Assembly (NCBI GenBank): GCA_032716605.1 | Contig: CM064523.1 | Location: 43,027,656-43,091,655, forward strand | DNA from: Paralithodes platypus | Lineage: Eukaryota > Arthropoda > Malacostraca > Decapoda > Lithodidae | DNA length: 64,000 bases | Reading direction: 5' to 3' | Shown: positions 1 to 11,906 of the stretch, one piece after another | How the letters are laid out: each line of letters starts with the position of its first letter | Numbering within the stretch: position 1 is the stretch's first letter | Position numbers and translations under genes: made by a program | The notes under the pieces: model-generated | Seen by the model: the letters and a program-made list of their open reading frames with translations, nothing else | The model's database searches: none | What the model was told of the DNA's origin: nothing

Positions 1-851
1 CAATATAACAATATGGGCAAGTGAAATAGACAGAAAAATATGTAATAATAACTAACTTTTATTGAAGTAATTACAATTGTAAATTACGCTACCGTACGGT
101 ACCGTACGCTTGTCTTGTCTAGCCTAGCCTAGCCTAGTAAGTGAAAGTGACACACAAATGTATAACAAGTAATAATAACTCAATAATAACAACAGTGAGA
201 GTAAAAATAATTCATAACAAGAAGAGTAATAAGAGTGAAAGTGACACAATAATATCCAATAACAGTGAAAGTGCCGAAAATATGTTATATAAAGTTTCAC
301 ATAACTCAATAATGGTTGTAAAAGTAATAAATGCCACAATAACGATGACATTATCTCCATAGAAACATAATATTGTTTACCGGTACCAAAGCCACCGAAG
401 CGACGAGTGACTTAGTGCGTGCTAGCCAGGGTCGCGGCGAAGCGTTCGGACACAGGCAAAAATATGCGGAAAAACACCTCCATTCCCATCATCATATCTC
501 GGCAACCACTTGTTGTAGCGATGTCAACTCAACGCCAGTCTACAGGCGAAGGTTGGTTCTACACAATACATTTTAGTTGTTTGTTCTAGGTGGTCTCAAT
601 CAGTAGATATCGATTTATGAAGATAGCCATTTTTCAGAAATACCCCTGGACACGGCGATTGGCCTCATATGATGGCCCCCTGATCCGGAGGGTTAAAGGC
701 GAGTGCCGCCCTTGCTGGCGTGTTTGGGGCTAGCAACATGTATTATGAAAAACATGTATCCATCATAATAACTTACCTCTACAATATCTTAATTTTGCCT
801 AAAGGATAACAGGCTGTTCGCATTCATTCTACACACCACAAAAAAAGAGCG
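1..851. other. AT-rich non-coding stretch
   Basis: No credible gene is seen. Short tandem motifs occur at about 90-112 (a CCGTACGGTA-like repeat) and 117-136 (AGCCT units). A GC-richer patch at 380-740 has small open frames with no recognisable domain, which I treat as chance. Confidence 0.5.
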
Positions 852-877
852 GTACGCCGTAAAGTGGGGTAACTTCG
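852..877 (+). repeat. Left terminal inverted repeat
   Basis: Core GTAAAGTGGGGTAACTTCG. It pairs with 2358-2384 on the other strand, with three mismatches. Confidence 0.75.
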
Positions 878-2099
878 TACTGCGGTGATAACTTCGGACA
901 TCGGCGATAATAAGTAATTAGACATTGTCATTATATAATGGAACCGCTTTTTATTGTTTTTTTTGTAGGGTCCGTTTAGAGAAATGGCAAACGAAGAGCA
1001 TGTAAAAGTCCTAGGAAACTGACATGAGTATATGTACACTAAACAAATATTATATATATGACGAAAATATGTAAATTTTTCGCTACCCTGCCAAACTTCT
1101 ATCACCCTGAAGAAATTTGTTTGTATGAATGATGTTGTGACTGATATAATTTTGTAGTAACATTACCAGAGACAACATCCACCAAAGGAAATGTGTTAGA
1201 CTTGTATAACGCTCTAGCTAGAACACTATCATTTAACTGATTGTGTTTTTATAAAAAAACGTGCTAACTTCGGACATGGAACAAAACAATCGTTTGTTAT
1301 TATTTGCCCTATGAAAATCATTCATAATACTTGTCCATCATTAACATGGTGGTAAAAGATCAAATAATCATTCTCTGAGTCCAAAAACCCATAAAAATAT
1401 GATAATATGCCAACCGATTTATGTATTTCGGATAATTCTGGATATATAATATATATAAATTAGGAGAGGCATATATTTTGTCCAAACCTTTTTTTATCAG
1501 CCGAAAGAAACACCAACAAATACGTTATACCTATAAAAATGCTCAAATTCATAAAAGTATATATGCAGTGATATAGTATACATACCTATATATTTTCACT
1601 AGGCCTAGTTAATTTTCGAGTTATTGATTTGACAGCATTGGTTATTTTTCCTGCTCAATATTTTCTAAGAGTGAGCTCAATGCCTAACGAGAACAGATCC
1701 AAACAGAATATACTGTATGTTAAACATCGTATATATCCCCCTCCTATACTGATTATACAGGACTAAAATTATTGACTGCATTTTCCACTAAAACATCGGA
1801 CAGGAATAAGCAGCAATAATAAAATATTCATATAAAATAGTAGGAGCCGAAAAATGAATGAAATAAGGTCACGAACGTACGTCTGATGTTCTCCTCCGTT
1901 TGTCCGGAGTTATCCCACCTTTCTTGGCAATCATTTTCCATAAGAAATCACCTATGTCCGAAGTTATCCATACATGTCCGAAGTTTTCAACTTTTCAAGC
2001 AAACTTTGGACATCATTTAGGATAAGGATAGCTCTCTTATTATGGGGGATAATTTTAGGAGGCTTCCAGGATTACGGCGCACTATCACCATACATAACT

Positions 2100-2310
2100 T
2101 AAGAACATGAGAGCATAAGAAAATGGGAGTCGCAAAAAGCCGATCGGTCCATACAAGGCAGATCCCTGTCACACCCAACCCCAATTACTAGGCCCAATTA
2201 TAGGCCCAACTTTGAGTACTGACCCCACCAAAACGGTCAGAGATTAACACAAGATTACGGGGGTCTGCCGAGCGCCGACCGGCCCACACCTGACCTAGTT
2301 AAATCTCTTT
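2100..2310 (-). mobile_element. 5'-truncated CR1 LINE, 3' UTR fragment
   Basis: This segment is diverged from, but clearly alignable with, the 3' UTRs of the two larger CR1 copies at 3006-3230 and 38561-38770. Shared landmarks are AAAATGGGAGTC, AAGGCAGATCCCTGTC and GATTACGGGGGTCTGC. It retains a short (TTATGTTC)-like tail at its left edge and lies inside the 852-2384 transposon, so it inserted later than that element. Confidence 0.75.
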
Positions 2311-2357
2311 AATGTGTTTACACTCAGGAGAAATTGTTAAAAAAACTCGAAAAATTT

Positions 2358-2384
2358 CCGAAGTTACCCCATTTTACGGGGTAC
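2358..2384 (-). repeat. Right terminal inverted repeat
   Basis: Reverse complement of the left end, with core GTAAAATGGGGTAACTTCG on the minus strand. Confidence 0.75.
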
Positions 2385-3005
2385 TAATTTGAATGTGCTT
2401 TACACACATTATTAAATTAGGGGGATGCAATACATTATATTCTGCTGGAAATAAAGTGTATGTTTATGGAATGTCGGTGTGTATGGTATGAAGTTTGAAA
2501 CTAAGTAGAGCGTGAGTTGATTTCCAATTATATCTCTAGCAAATGTACTGTCATTACTGTATATTACAAGTGTAATGGTATAATCACTCAGCTTCAAATC
2601 CTCTGGTGTGGGTTCAACGCTTGCCAGCTTTAACACTTAGAAGATATGATGGCGCATACATTTCTGTTTTCTGGCGTTTATTAGACGATTTTATTCAGAT
2701 TAGGCAAGATATATGGAAGTCAGAGGGTTAACTAAGATACTCTTTACCCCTATAATTCACACAGATGCTTCCTAAATTGTAAAAATCGTCTAATGATAGC
2801 CACAATAAACATGCAATGTGCATCATGATCTTGAATGGGTTTACAGCCACCTCCATAACCTTATTTGCGAGGGGATATTTTTTTTATTTATTTTTTGTTT
2901 TGTTTTTGGGTTTTTTTGCACCAGCCTTCTATTTCAGTTCATTACTTTGGAGATTTTAAGACGTTTGACATCATTAGGTATGCGATAATAAGAAGCTTCA
3001 TTCTA
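2385..3005. other. Non-coding spacer
   Basis: Apart from the degraded MITE, this holds T-rich sequence (2876-2930) and no gene. Confidence 0.5.
2637..2843. mobile_element. Degraded TTAA-type MITE
   Basis: It resembles the MITEs at 36393-36594 and 51883-52092: a GATATGATG-like start, an inverted internal pair built on TTAGACGATTNTATTCAGATTAGG, and a GGGTTTA end. The terminal TTAA motifs are mutated to TTAG and TTTA, so this copy is old. Confidence 0.5.
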
Positions 3006-3215
3006 TTCATAAGAACATAAACAAATGGGAGACTGCAGAAAGCCGATTGGCCTAAGCAAGGCAGATCCCTGTCCCACACAACCCCAATTACAAAGCCCAA
3101 TTATAGGCTCAACACTCTAACACCCTGAGGATCATCTTACCAAAAACGGTTAGAGATTAACGCAGGATTACGGGGTCTGCAGAGCGCTGATTGGCCCAAT
3201 CCGGCTGATCCCCCT

Positions 3216-6200
3216 TCACACCCAACCCTTCTCGTCCATATGCTTATCCAATTTTATCTTAAAGCTCCCTACCGTTTTGAATCCCACTATAGCACTTGGT
3301 AGTCCATTCCACCCATCTACAACTCTGTTACCAAACCAATATCTTTTCTGAAACGAAATTTATCTAATTTGAAGCCATTGGTACGAGTTCTTTCGCTATC
3401 ACTGAGCTTTAGTACATTTGTCATGTCCCCTTTGTTAATCCCACTAACCCACTTGAACACCTCTATCATATCCCCTCTAACTCTGCGTCTCTCTAACGAA
3501 TGTAAGCCTAATTTCTTCAACCTTTCTTTATACAGAAAATTTCTAATATTATGGATCATTTTTGTCATTCTACGTTGTATTCTCTCCAATGAATCTATGT
3601 CCTTTCTGTAATGACACCAAAATTGAACAGCATAATCCATATGGGGTCTCACTAATGACAAGTAAAGTTTTAAGATAACATCAGCAGTTCTGTTAGTCAC
3701 ACTCCTAGACATGAACCCGAGAATCCTGTTTGCCTTGTTTCGAACGCTTATACACTGTTTTCTAGGCTTCAAATCATTGCTAACAAACACACCTAGATCT
3801 TTCTCACAATTCGAGTTTTCTAATTCCATATTAGCTAGTTTATATTTAACATTTGTATGCATCTTCCCTATCTTTAATACCTTGCATTTGTCAATGTTAA
3901 ACTTCATCTGCCAATTTACTGACCATACGTGTAAGGTATCTAGATCCCTTTGGAGGCACTCTATATCTCTATCTGAATCAATTGTTCTCCCCATTTTGGT
4001 ATCGTCTGCAAATTTACTTATCCTACTAGTTATACCTAAACCAAGGTCATTTATGTATATAACAAACAACAGAGGACCTAATTCAGATCCCTGTGGGACA
4101 CCACTTTTGACTGCTCCCCATTCTGACTTCGTACCATTTATGCTGACTCTCTGCTTCCTACCAATTAGCCATGACCTAATCCATCCCAACAACGCCCCAC
4201 CTATTCCATGCGCCTCAACCTTTCTCATCAATCTCTCATGGGGGACTCTGTCGAAAGCTTTACTGAAATCTAAATATATTATATCATGTGACTTGTCATT
4301 ATCTACTGCTTCATATACTACTGAGGAAAAACTAATCAAATTAGTAAGGCAAGAACGTCCCTGAGTGAATCCATGCTGAGAAGAATTTATTTATTTAAAT
4401 GTATCTAAGTGGTTCATAATTTTACTAGCAATAATTGACTCTAGTAGCTTTCCTATGATTGATGTAAGACTAATGGGACGGTAATTGGATGCTATTGATT
4501 TGTCACCTTTTTTGAAGATCGGAACTACGTTTGCAAGCTTCCAAGCTTCTGGAACTATACCTGTCTCTAATGACTTGTTAAATAGAAATGTTAATGGGTA
4601 ACTTAACTCATCCCTACATTCTTTTAATACTCTAGCATATACCTCATCAGGACCAGGCGACTTATGAGGTTTCAGTCTGTCAATTTCCTGAAGCACATCA
4701 TTTCTACTTATAGTAACCGTACTTAACCTATTTTCTATACTATCGCTATATACCTTACGGACTTCTGGAAACTGTGCCAAATTTTCATTAGTGAAAACGG
4801 AAAGAAATTGACTATTTAATGTACTGCACATTTCTAAATCATTTTCTGTCATGTCTCCTATCGAAGTTTTACGGGGACCAATTACATCTCTAACCTTGGA
4901 TTTATATAGTTGGTAAAAAGCTTTAGGATTATTTTTTGAGTCATTGGCAACCTTAATTTCATAATTTCTTTTTTCTTTCCTAATATTATTTATTACCTGT
5001 CTTGATAGATTCTGATAGTAAGCAAGTAGGTGAATTTCGCCTTTCCTAATTTTTCTATATATTCCTCTCTTTTGTCCTAGAAGATCTAATAGTCTATTAT
5101 TCATCCATTTGGGTTGTTTCTGTGTTGATCTAAATTTTCTTTTGGGGATGTATTTATTTTGTGCATTGAATACTGACTCGATAAAATTATCGTATGTATC
5201 TACCAAGGTTGACGTCTCTTCCTTACTCAAGATGACAGGTGCCTGAAAAGGGATACACTCATTTGGACACCTGGATCGACTTAATTTTTTGACCATAGGG
5301 TCCGCTAATAGGGCTCTTCTTAACCAACCATAATTGGATTTTCTGAAGCCAGGTATTAATGTTGTATTCTCTCTGGTATTACCTTTCCATTGTATATTAA
5401 AATACACAGAATTGTGGTCACTATTTCCTAGGTGGTCCCCTATCTCTACATTATTTACCATATGTTCATTGTTACGGAAAACTAAATCGAGAATATTATT
5501 ACCTCTAGTCGGCGTATCTATGAATTGAAATAATAAACTATCTTGTACTACCTCTATAAACCCCTCAGAATCAGAGTCTCCTATTTGATGCTGCCAATCT
5601 ATATTCGGAAAATTAAAATCCCCCATAATGCACACATTGCTAAACCTTGATGCCATTTTAATTTCCTTCCATAATGACGTAACGTCATTTCTACTCATAT
5701 TTGGCGGTCTATACATAACTCCAATAACTATGGTCTCACTACCTTCGTTAACCTCTACCCAAACACTTTCATTATCGTTATTTAGTCTAATACCTGATTT
5801 AATACAGCTTTTTATGTACTCCTGACAAACACTGCTATACCGCCACCCCTCTTACTTGTTCGGTCATATTTAAACAAACTATATCCTGGTATATCAAATT
5901 CTGCTAAAAAATGCCTGGTTTCTGTATTAATCCACGTTTCAGTTAGCGCTATTATGTCTATATTTTCTTTGCTAACAAGGGCTCTAAGTTCGTTCATTTT
6001 GTTACATAGACTCCTACAGTTTGTGTAATATACTCTCAATTTACTTCTTTTCTTTATACCTAATTTACCTTTATTTCTAACGACATTTCCATCTTCCGTT
6101 GCACCATCACTACTATCATTTGCATTATAGTCATCATTTTTAGCATGAGACTGAATATCCTTATCGCTTTCGCCTGACGCTAAAATTGTTCCATTTAACC

Positions 6201-6231
6201 TCTCATTTACACTCTCAATATTTCTGTTCAA
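3216..6231 (-). pseudogene. CR1 ORF2 (endonuclease-reverse transcriptase), broken
   Basis: ORF2 encodes an apurinic-type endonuclease followed by reverse transcriptase, used for target-primed reverse transcription. Endonuclease motifs ALTETW, GDFNFPNIDW and SDHNSVYF are readable, as are RT motifs YRPISLTS, LDFSKAFD, GVPQGS and FADDTK. Unlike copy B, the catalytic FADD is intact. Lesions seen against copy B are a 1-bp deletion near 5813-5815 that shifts the frame, a TAA stop at 4391-4393, a 3-bp loss near 3610, and a 10-bp deletion near 3340 that shifts the C-terminal frame. The start at 6231 is TTG overlapping the ORF1 stop, as in copy B. Confidence 0.9.
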
Positions 6232-6862
6232 AACCCCACAATCACCCTATCTAAAGAACTAGCTAATGTGGAAACCCCTAACCGTGAAATATGAACCCCA
6301 TCCCTTGCTTACATCGCATCTCTCCCATAGAAACTATCCCAGTTATCAATGAATGGTATTGCTTTTTCTTTGCAATATTTCTCCAACCGGCAATTGACAC
6401 CAATCGCCCTGGATGTCCATTCCTTGGGAATTCCTCTTCTGGGTAGGATACAATGTACTACAGGGATCCCTCCCTTCATCCTAACCTTATCTTACACATC
6501 CCGATACTGCTGCAGCAGTTCCTCACTTCTACCCTTACCAACATCGTTACTTCCGGCACTGAGACAGATAATGGGGTTATCTCCACTATCTTCCAAGATG
6601 TGGTCCATCTTCTCTAAAACCCTCCAAACTCCATGGCCAGGCAGACACACAACCTTCCTAAGTTTAGTGCGGGTAGCCCTAACTAAATGTCTTACCATGG
6701 AGTCGCCCACAATCGACACAGACTTACCTTCTCGGGACACAGACTTACCTTTCCCTCGGGAGGATCCAGCAGCTGCAGTTGGATAACCCCCGGTGGTGGC
6801 AGAAGCTCCCTTGGTGGTGGTAGTGGGGGTGGTGGTGGTGGTGGTAGGTAGCACAGCGTCAG
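6228..6862 (-). pseudogene. CR1 ORF1 (SGNH-esterase domain), truncated
   Basis: The C-terminal part of ORF1 includes an SGNH-hydrolase-like esterase domain. The GDSM nucleophile block and the GSND block are readable, as in CR1 ORF1 proteins. A TAA stop at 6492-6494 ends the frame, and a 21-bp duplication repeats the GKSVS segment just before the nucleophile block. The N-terminus is missing through 5' truncation of the element. The Thr-rich stretch at 6804-6850 comes from a GGT-type trinucleotide run. Confidence 0.85.
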
Positions 6863-7412
6863 GTGTTGATATTCTCTGGGCGAGTGCTAGTGAGCCTGCA
6901 ACTTAGGAGAAACCGTTATTCGGCTGCGGAATATGTCTACTGAAAAAATAAAACCCAATGTATACATTTAGTTTGAAAGAGGTTTGGGGGGGGGGGGGCA
7001 GTTTTTAGTTTTAATTGTAGAAAGGCACCTATTTTGTCTAGTAGACAAACTAAATTACATTGTTCGGAAAAGCCCCCCCCCCCGGAAAAAAAAATCACAA
7101 CAAATATATAATTAAATATAAACATAACCCCCAAGACGTCTGAAACATGCGCGTGAATGTATGTATATAAACATATACTGTATATGTATGGTCATACCGT
7201 GGGTGAGATGGCACAAAGTCCGTAGTGTTCCTTAAAGTTTTGAGTGTTCGAAATGTGCACCCTCACACACAAACAACGTATTAACCTGTTTAAATACCTT
7301 GCGAGACATTGTAAGATTGTTTTACATCTCTTCACTTGAGCATTGAAGCCATAATATGCGTCAACACCTAAAAGAATGTATCTATGTATTTAATGTTCTA
7401 TTAAAAAATCTG
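6863..7412. other. Spacer with facing poly-G and poly-C runs
   Basis: A run of about 13 G (6986-6998) is followed 75 bp later by about 11 C (7073-7083), which could pair. No gene is seen. Confidence 0.5.
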
Positions 7413-7762
7413 TAATTATATACTGGTACTGCATAGTATTTATTATATACTGGTACTGCATAGTATTTAATATATACTGGTACTGCATAGTATTTATTAT
7501 ATACTGCATAGTATTATATACTGGTACTGCATAGTATTTATTATATACTGGTTAGTATACTGGTATAGTATTTATTATATACTGGTACTGCATAGTATTT
7601 ATTATATACTGGTACTGCATAGTATTTATTATATACTGGTACTGCATAGTATTTAATATATACTGGTACTGCATAGTATTTATTATATACTGGTACTGCA
7701 TAGTATTTATTATATACTGGTACTGCATAGTATTTATTATATACTGGTACTGCATAGTATTT
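7413..7762. repeat. 27-bp minisatellite
   Basis: About 12 units of TATATACTGGTACTGCATAG plus TATTTAT, with minor variants and one disturbed stretch near 7500-7575. The unit length is divisible by three, so a spurious open frame with a repeated nonapeptide arises on the minus strand. Confidence 0.9.
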
Positions 7763-7936
7763 ATTTGCATTGTTTTGTTGTTTTTAGTCCTTGGTTCTTT
7801 ATTCGTTTCGATTTGTATCTCTGATATATTTGTAGATAAAATTAAGTTGACCAAATTACGATATATTAGCCTTTGCATACACCTGGGGCTGCTGCTCAGT
7901 ATTCAGAAAAGTATTGTCTTAATCTCATGATAACTC

Positions 7937-8975
7937 TTAACCCGTTGGACACCAAGTGATTTAATATAAATGTACACTCCAGGACCAGCCACTTGTCATT
8001 TAATATAAATGTACACTCCAGGACCAGCCACTTGTCATTTAATATAAATGTACACTCCAGGACCAGCCACTTGTCATTTAATATAAATGTACACTCCAGG
8101 ACCAGCCACTTGTCATTTAATATAAATGTACACTCCAGGACCAGCCACTTGTCATTTAATATAAATGTACACTCCAGGACCAGCCACTTGTCATTTAATA
8201 TAAATGTACACTCCAGGACCAGCCACTTGTCATTTAATATAAATGTACACTCCAGGACCAGCCACTTGTCATTTAATATAAATGTACACTCCAGGACCAG
8301 CCACTTGTCATTTAATATAAATGTACACTCCAGGACCAGCCACTTGACATTTAATATAAATGTACACTCCAGGACCAGCCACTTGTCATTTAATATAAAT
8401 GTACACTCCAGGACCAGCCACTTGTCATTTAATATAAATGTACACTCCAGGACCAGCCACTTGTCATTTAATATAAATGTACACTCCAGAACCAGCCACT
8501 TGTCATTTAATATAAATGTACACTCCAGGACCAGCCACTTGTCATTTAATATAAATGTACACTCCAGGACCAGCCACTTGTAATGTACACTCCAGGACCA
8601 GCCACTTGTCATTTAATATAAATGTACACTCCAGGACCAGCCACTTGTCATTTTTTTTCCTGAAACACAAGGGATGGGTTAGTAATTAATGCAAAACAAC
8701 CAAAAAACGCTCACCTAGGTCATTTAGGGGTCCAGGGGGGCGGCGGAAAGTCACAATTAATATGGTGTGATGGGTAGGCAATACACTGGAAAATCACTCC
8801 CGCACGCGGCTGGTATTGTACCGTGGGATCCTAAAGTAGTTCCCATATCAATCTGAACCCTCTAAGTGCCATAGGACAAGAGTAATTAAGGCTGAAGCAA
8901 CTATTGCGTTGCTGGGACCATGCGTTACATACATAGGCGACGCATAACGTGCATCGCTGGTACTCAAGTGGTTAA
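7937..8975. mobile_element. TTAA-flanked element containing a minisatellite
   Basis: The ends TTAACCCGTTGGACACCAA (left) and, on the other strand, TTAACCACTTGAGTACCAG (right) form an imperfect inverted repeat that starts with TTAA on both sides. TTAA duplication is the hallmark of piggyBac-type transposition. Most of the interior is the 39-bp tandem array. No transposase frame is seen. Confidence 0.6.
7959..8651. repeat. 39-bp minisatellite, about 18 units
   Basis: Units of ATTTAATATAAATGTACACT followed by CCAGGACCAGCCACTTGTC are almost identical. A few single-base variants occur (for example at 8347 and 8490), and there is one truncated unit near 8583. The unit is 13 codons long with no stop in one frame on each strand, so long open frames on both strands are artefacts of the repeat. 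Confidence 0.95.
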
Positions 8976-9127
8976 ACATTTTTTGTTTTGCCTACAGCTT
9001 GCTAAAAAAACAACTATAGAGGTTAAAATAACTAAACTAAAGGTTTGTAAACACCCCTGATGGTCACAAGGGCATTTAAGTGTTCCAGAAAGTGAGCAAA
9101 TTGCGTCCTTGTGCGCGAAAAGGTTAA
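8972..9127. repeat. Segment related to the MITE at 46929-47163
   Basis: AACTAAACTAAAGGTTT, CCCCTGATGGT and nearby sequence match the interior of the MITE inserted in the Gypsy element. The outer ends are not clear, so it may be a partial or rearranged copy ending at GGTTAA near 9127. Confidence 0.45.
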
Positions 9128-10620
9128 TTTGTCGTCGTGGAAATCTCAACAATAATCTTTGGTTTGTAGCAGGACATTTGTGTAATTGTTCTTAACAAAG
9201 AATAATCAAAAAGTAGAATCGTAAAAACGTTGTAGGTTTGGGTTGTTCAAACCATAACATATTTGCATTATTGCTCATGAACTGTCATTATTCAAACAAA
9301 TTATAATATTGTTGTCAATGTACCATACCATGAGTAGTTTATGCTTTCTGTTATCAACGGTGAATAAACTAATGATTATTGGCGATGCATCAACCAAGAA
9401 TGATTGTAAGTACTGGTAGATGTACGGCATAATGTACACGATAACGTATGCTGACTATAGTACATACAATATTAACTCAGGAAACAGGAAGTCATGAATG
9501 ATATATATTATCATCATTACCCTTATTTAGTTATTTAATCAAATCATCATTCGGTTCATTGTATACCCGAGTTAGTAAAGTTAAATTAACCATACAGGTG
9601 ATGGCAATATGTACTACTTTTCCATTAACATTATACAAACTAGCAGCTTCATTAGGGCAGGTGTGTCTGTTCCTGTAGCCTATGCAATGTTTGTATATCC
9701 TGACGTTTATAGTAGTAAGTGATGAACAGACATGGAATAATAAATGTAATTGTAGTGCAAGTTAGACGAGGACCACAAGCTATTCACGAGCTCCACTTTA
9801 TGCTGTGCTCTCCTTTCCTGTGTTCACATAGTCTAGGTAGTTTAGTTACAAGCAGCCTCGTAAGATCAATATATCTGTTATATCTTGTTTTCCTTTGTTC
9901 TCCTGTATTATAATTACACACAATTGCTTACAATATTTGCCTGGTAAACAATATGGATAGTTTTGCTTAAAGGTAATATATTATATAGTATAGAAGCAGA
10001 TGATAGCAGAATAAAACAAGAACAAATTTACATTTGTTTTTCTTAAACCTAAACTCTACACACTGACTTTGTATAGCACGTTGATTCTGGCATTAGAGAG
10101 AACGAAGCATAATAGTTGTTTTACTCAATCCGGTAACCTAACTCTGTCTCACCACCTCAATATAATTCACTCTCACGCGCCACCTAGTGTTTTTCTCACT
10201 ACATACTGTGGCCCCAAAATGATATATTATATATGGAGATACTCATACTATTCTAATGTATTGGTAACAGTGCAGATGTTTTATGGCGTGTTCTCTGTAC
10301 TGAAGAAGTGAGTGTACACATTCTATCCCGTTAATGTCTCCCTTGAATAATTAATATAAACCATCGACTTAAGGCTACCAGTTCAGTAAAATCCAATGCA
10401 ATATACTGTATGTGTGAACAAAATCCAATCCAATGAAGGCGTTTAGCACTATTGAATATTCTGAAACTCCTAACTCTCGCCATGTATCAAACAGACAAAT
10501 TACACTAGTTTTTTTGTTCGATTTTTCTGAATTAATTGTGTGTTTATGTAAGGCGTATATGCATGAATTAATATATATATATATAGGGGAGTAAACCAGA
10601 TACAAATCAGTACTGCTTAT
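9128..10620. other. Non-coding AT-rich stretch
   Basis: No domain-bearing frame, repeat array or RNA gene is recognised. A short (AT)n lies at about 10571-10585. Confidence 0.5.
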
Positions 10621-10872
10621 CTAAGGGTAAAGCAGGTTAGTGGATGGATTAGCCGAACACCACTGTAGAAAAATAGTGCTAACAAGATACACAGAGGGCC
10701 TCGGAGTCGGACGGATCCTAAGTTGAGTGGTCAATCCTGTAAGTCCTTCACTAAACTGGCTCGGGTTGTCCCTCTCACAGAGAATAGGTCCGCTTGGGGG
10801 CATTCTGTGTATGGCCACCCTCGTAAGGGGAGTAAGGCGTCCGGCAATAGATAGATAGATATATATATATAA

Positions 10873-10917
<45 letters not shown>
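10621..10917. repeat. GC-richer patch ending in GATA/TA microsatellite
   Basis: About 230 bp of GC-richer sequence of unknown origin ends at GATA units and a long (TA)n run (about 10847-10916). It may be the 3' end of another retroelement, but I cannot identify it. Confidence 0.4.
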
Positions 10918-10920
<3 letters not shown>

Positions 10921-11103
10921 CCCTGGGGGTAAGGGAATAGAACATGCCCACGTGCCTCCTGCATGTCGTAAGAGGCGACTAAAGAGGTTGGGTCGGGGGC
11001 TTGCCACCCCCCACCCGTGAAAAATACATAAACCAACGCAGAACGAACGAACAGCCTCTGATGTAGACGGACCTAATGTTGATGAACCCCGACCGACTAT
11101 GAA

Positions 11104-11906
11104 CAATCTTAGAATAGCGACCTGGAATGTGAGAGGCGTGAATGATGACACAAAAGAGAGAGAGAGGTCCTGGAACTGTTAGTGAATGCCAGGCTGGATA
11201 TATGTGGAATGACTAAGACCAAATGGAGGGGTACAGATGTGAGAGAGTGGGACTGTGGAATGGGTGTGTGTGCTGGAGTGAGTGAGGGAACAGCGAGAGA
11301 AGGTGCGTGTTTGTTTGCAAGTAACAAATGTTGAAATGGAAGGAGCGTGTAAGAGACTATGGATTTGTGAGTTCAAGGATTGTGTGTGTGAGAATGAAAG
11401 TAGGAATACAAATGTGGGTGATTGTGTGTGTCTATGCTCTGACAGAGGATAAACATGTAAGAAATAAAGAGGAGTTCTGGGTGAATGTGGAGGCGTGCCT
11501 GGATAAGTTTGGCAAGAGCGAACGAATATTTATGATTGGGGATATGAATGGGAAGGTGGGTGATAAGAAAGTTGATGGAGTGGTGGGAGGGTGGGGTGTA
11601 CCATCAGAGGTGAATGGGAATGGTATTGCACTTGTGGACGTATGTGTCGGGAGGAGGCTGTGGATAGCCAACACCTTCTTCCGCCACAGAATGATACACA
11701 GGTACACAAGTGATAGAGTAAGGAGTATAGGGAGGGGAGTGAAGGGTACAGTGTGGTGGACAGAAGAGGTAAAAATAGCTGTGGAAGACAAGAAGAAAGC
11801 GTATAGAGAGTGGTTAGGTAGTAGAGGGAATGAAGATTTGGAGAGACAGAAACAAGCGAGGTACGTGGAGAAAAAGAGAGTGGTGAGGAAAGTAAAAGAA
11901 GAGTAG
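11104..11906 (+). pseudogene. RTE LINE endonuclease region
   Basis: It begins RIATWNVRG, the usual N-terminal endonuclease motif, in a frame that soon shifts. The open part from 11328 carries IGDMNGKVG, the metal-binding block that in the family reads GDxNAxVG. The frame then reads HRYT and jumps straight into linker sequence (TVWWTEEVKIAVEDKK). The end of the endonuclease has therefore been lost by an internal deletion near 11710-11740. It stops at about 11906. Confidence 0.75.

Larger units (their letters stand above)
852..2384. mobile_element. Non-autonomous DNA transposon with terminal inverted repeats
   Basis: The two ends are imperfect inverted repeats of about 27 bp (852-877 and 2358-2384). 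They match at about 24 of 27 positions and share the core GTAAARTGGGGTAACTTCG. Shorter subterminal copies of the motif AACTTCGGACAT lie at 890-901 and 1265-1276. The reverse form, ATGTCCGAAGTT, lies at about 1952 and 1973. No transposase frame is visible in the 1.5 kb interior, so the copy is non-autonomous or decayed. A TA dinucleotide lies at each outer edge, which would fit a TA target duplication as in Tc1/mariner, but the superfamily is not established. A CR1 3' fragment is nested inside near the right end. Confidence 0.75.
3006..6862 (-). mobile_element. CR1-type LINE copy A, 5'-truncated and broken
   Basis: Aligned by eye, this is near-identical along its length to the longer LINE at 38561-43029. 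The 3' end at about 3006 carries a short TTATGTTC tail, as CR1 elements usually carry short tandem tails. The 5' end stops within ORF1 at about 6862, where similarity to copy B ceases abruptly. Both ORFs are disabled by several separate lesions, so the copy cannot move by itself. Confidence 0.9.

Noticed and set aside
3711..4364. Plus-strand open frames of 200 codons opposite the CR1 RT genes (also 39280-39933, 41919-42464)
   Set aside because: They are antisense shadows of the LINE coding strand and show no domains.
7552..7878. Repetitive MQYQY-type frame over the 7.4-7.8 kb array
   Set aside because: Artefact of the 27-bp minisatellite.
7896..8612. Long open frames on both strands over the 39-bp array, resembling repetitive proteins
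   Set aside because: The unit is 13 codons without stops, so both strands stay open automatically. No other coding evidence is present.
7413..8651. CRISPR-like array
   Set aside because: The repeats are contiguous with no unique spacers, and the host is eukaryotic.
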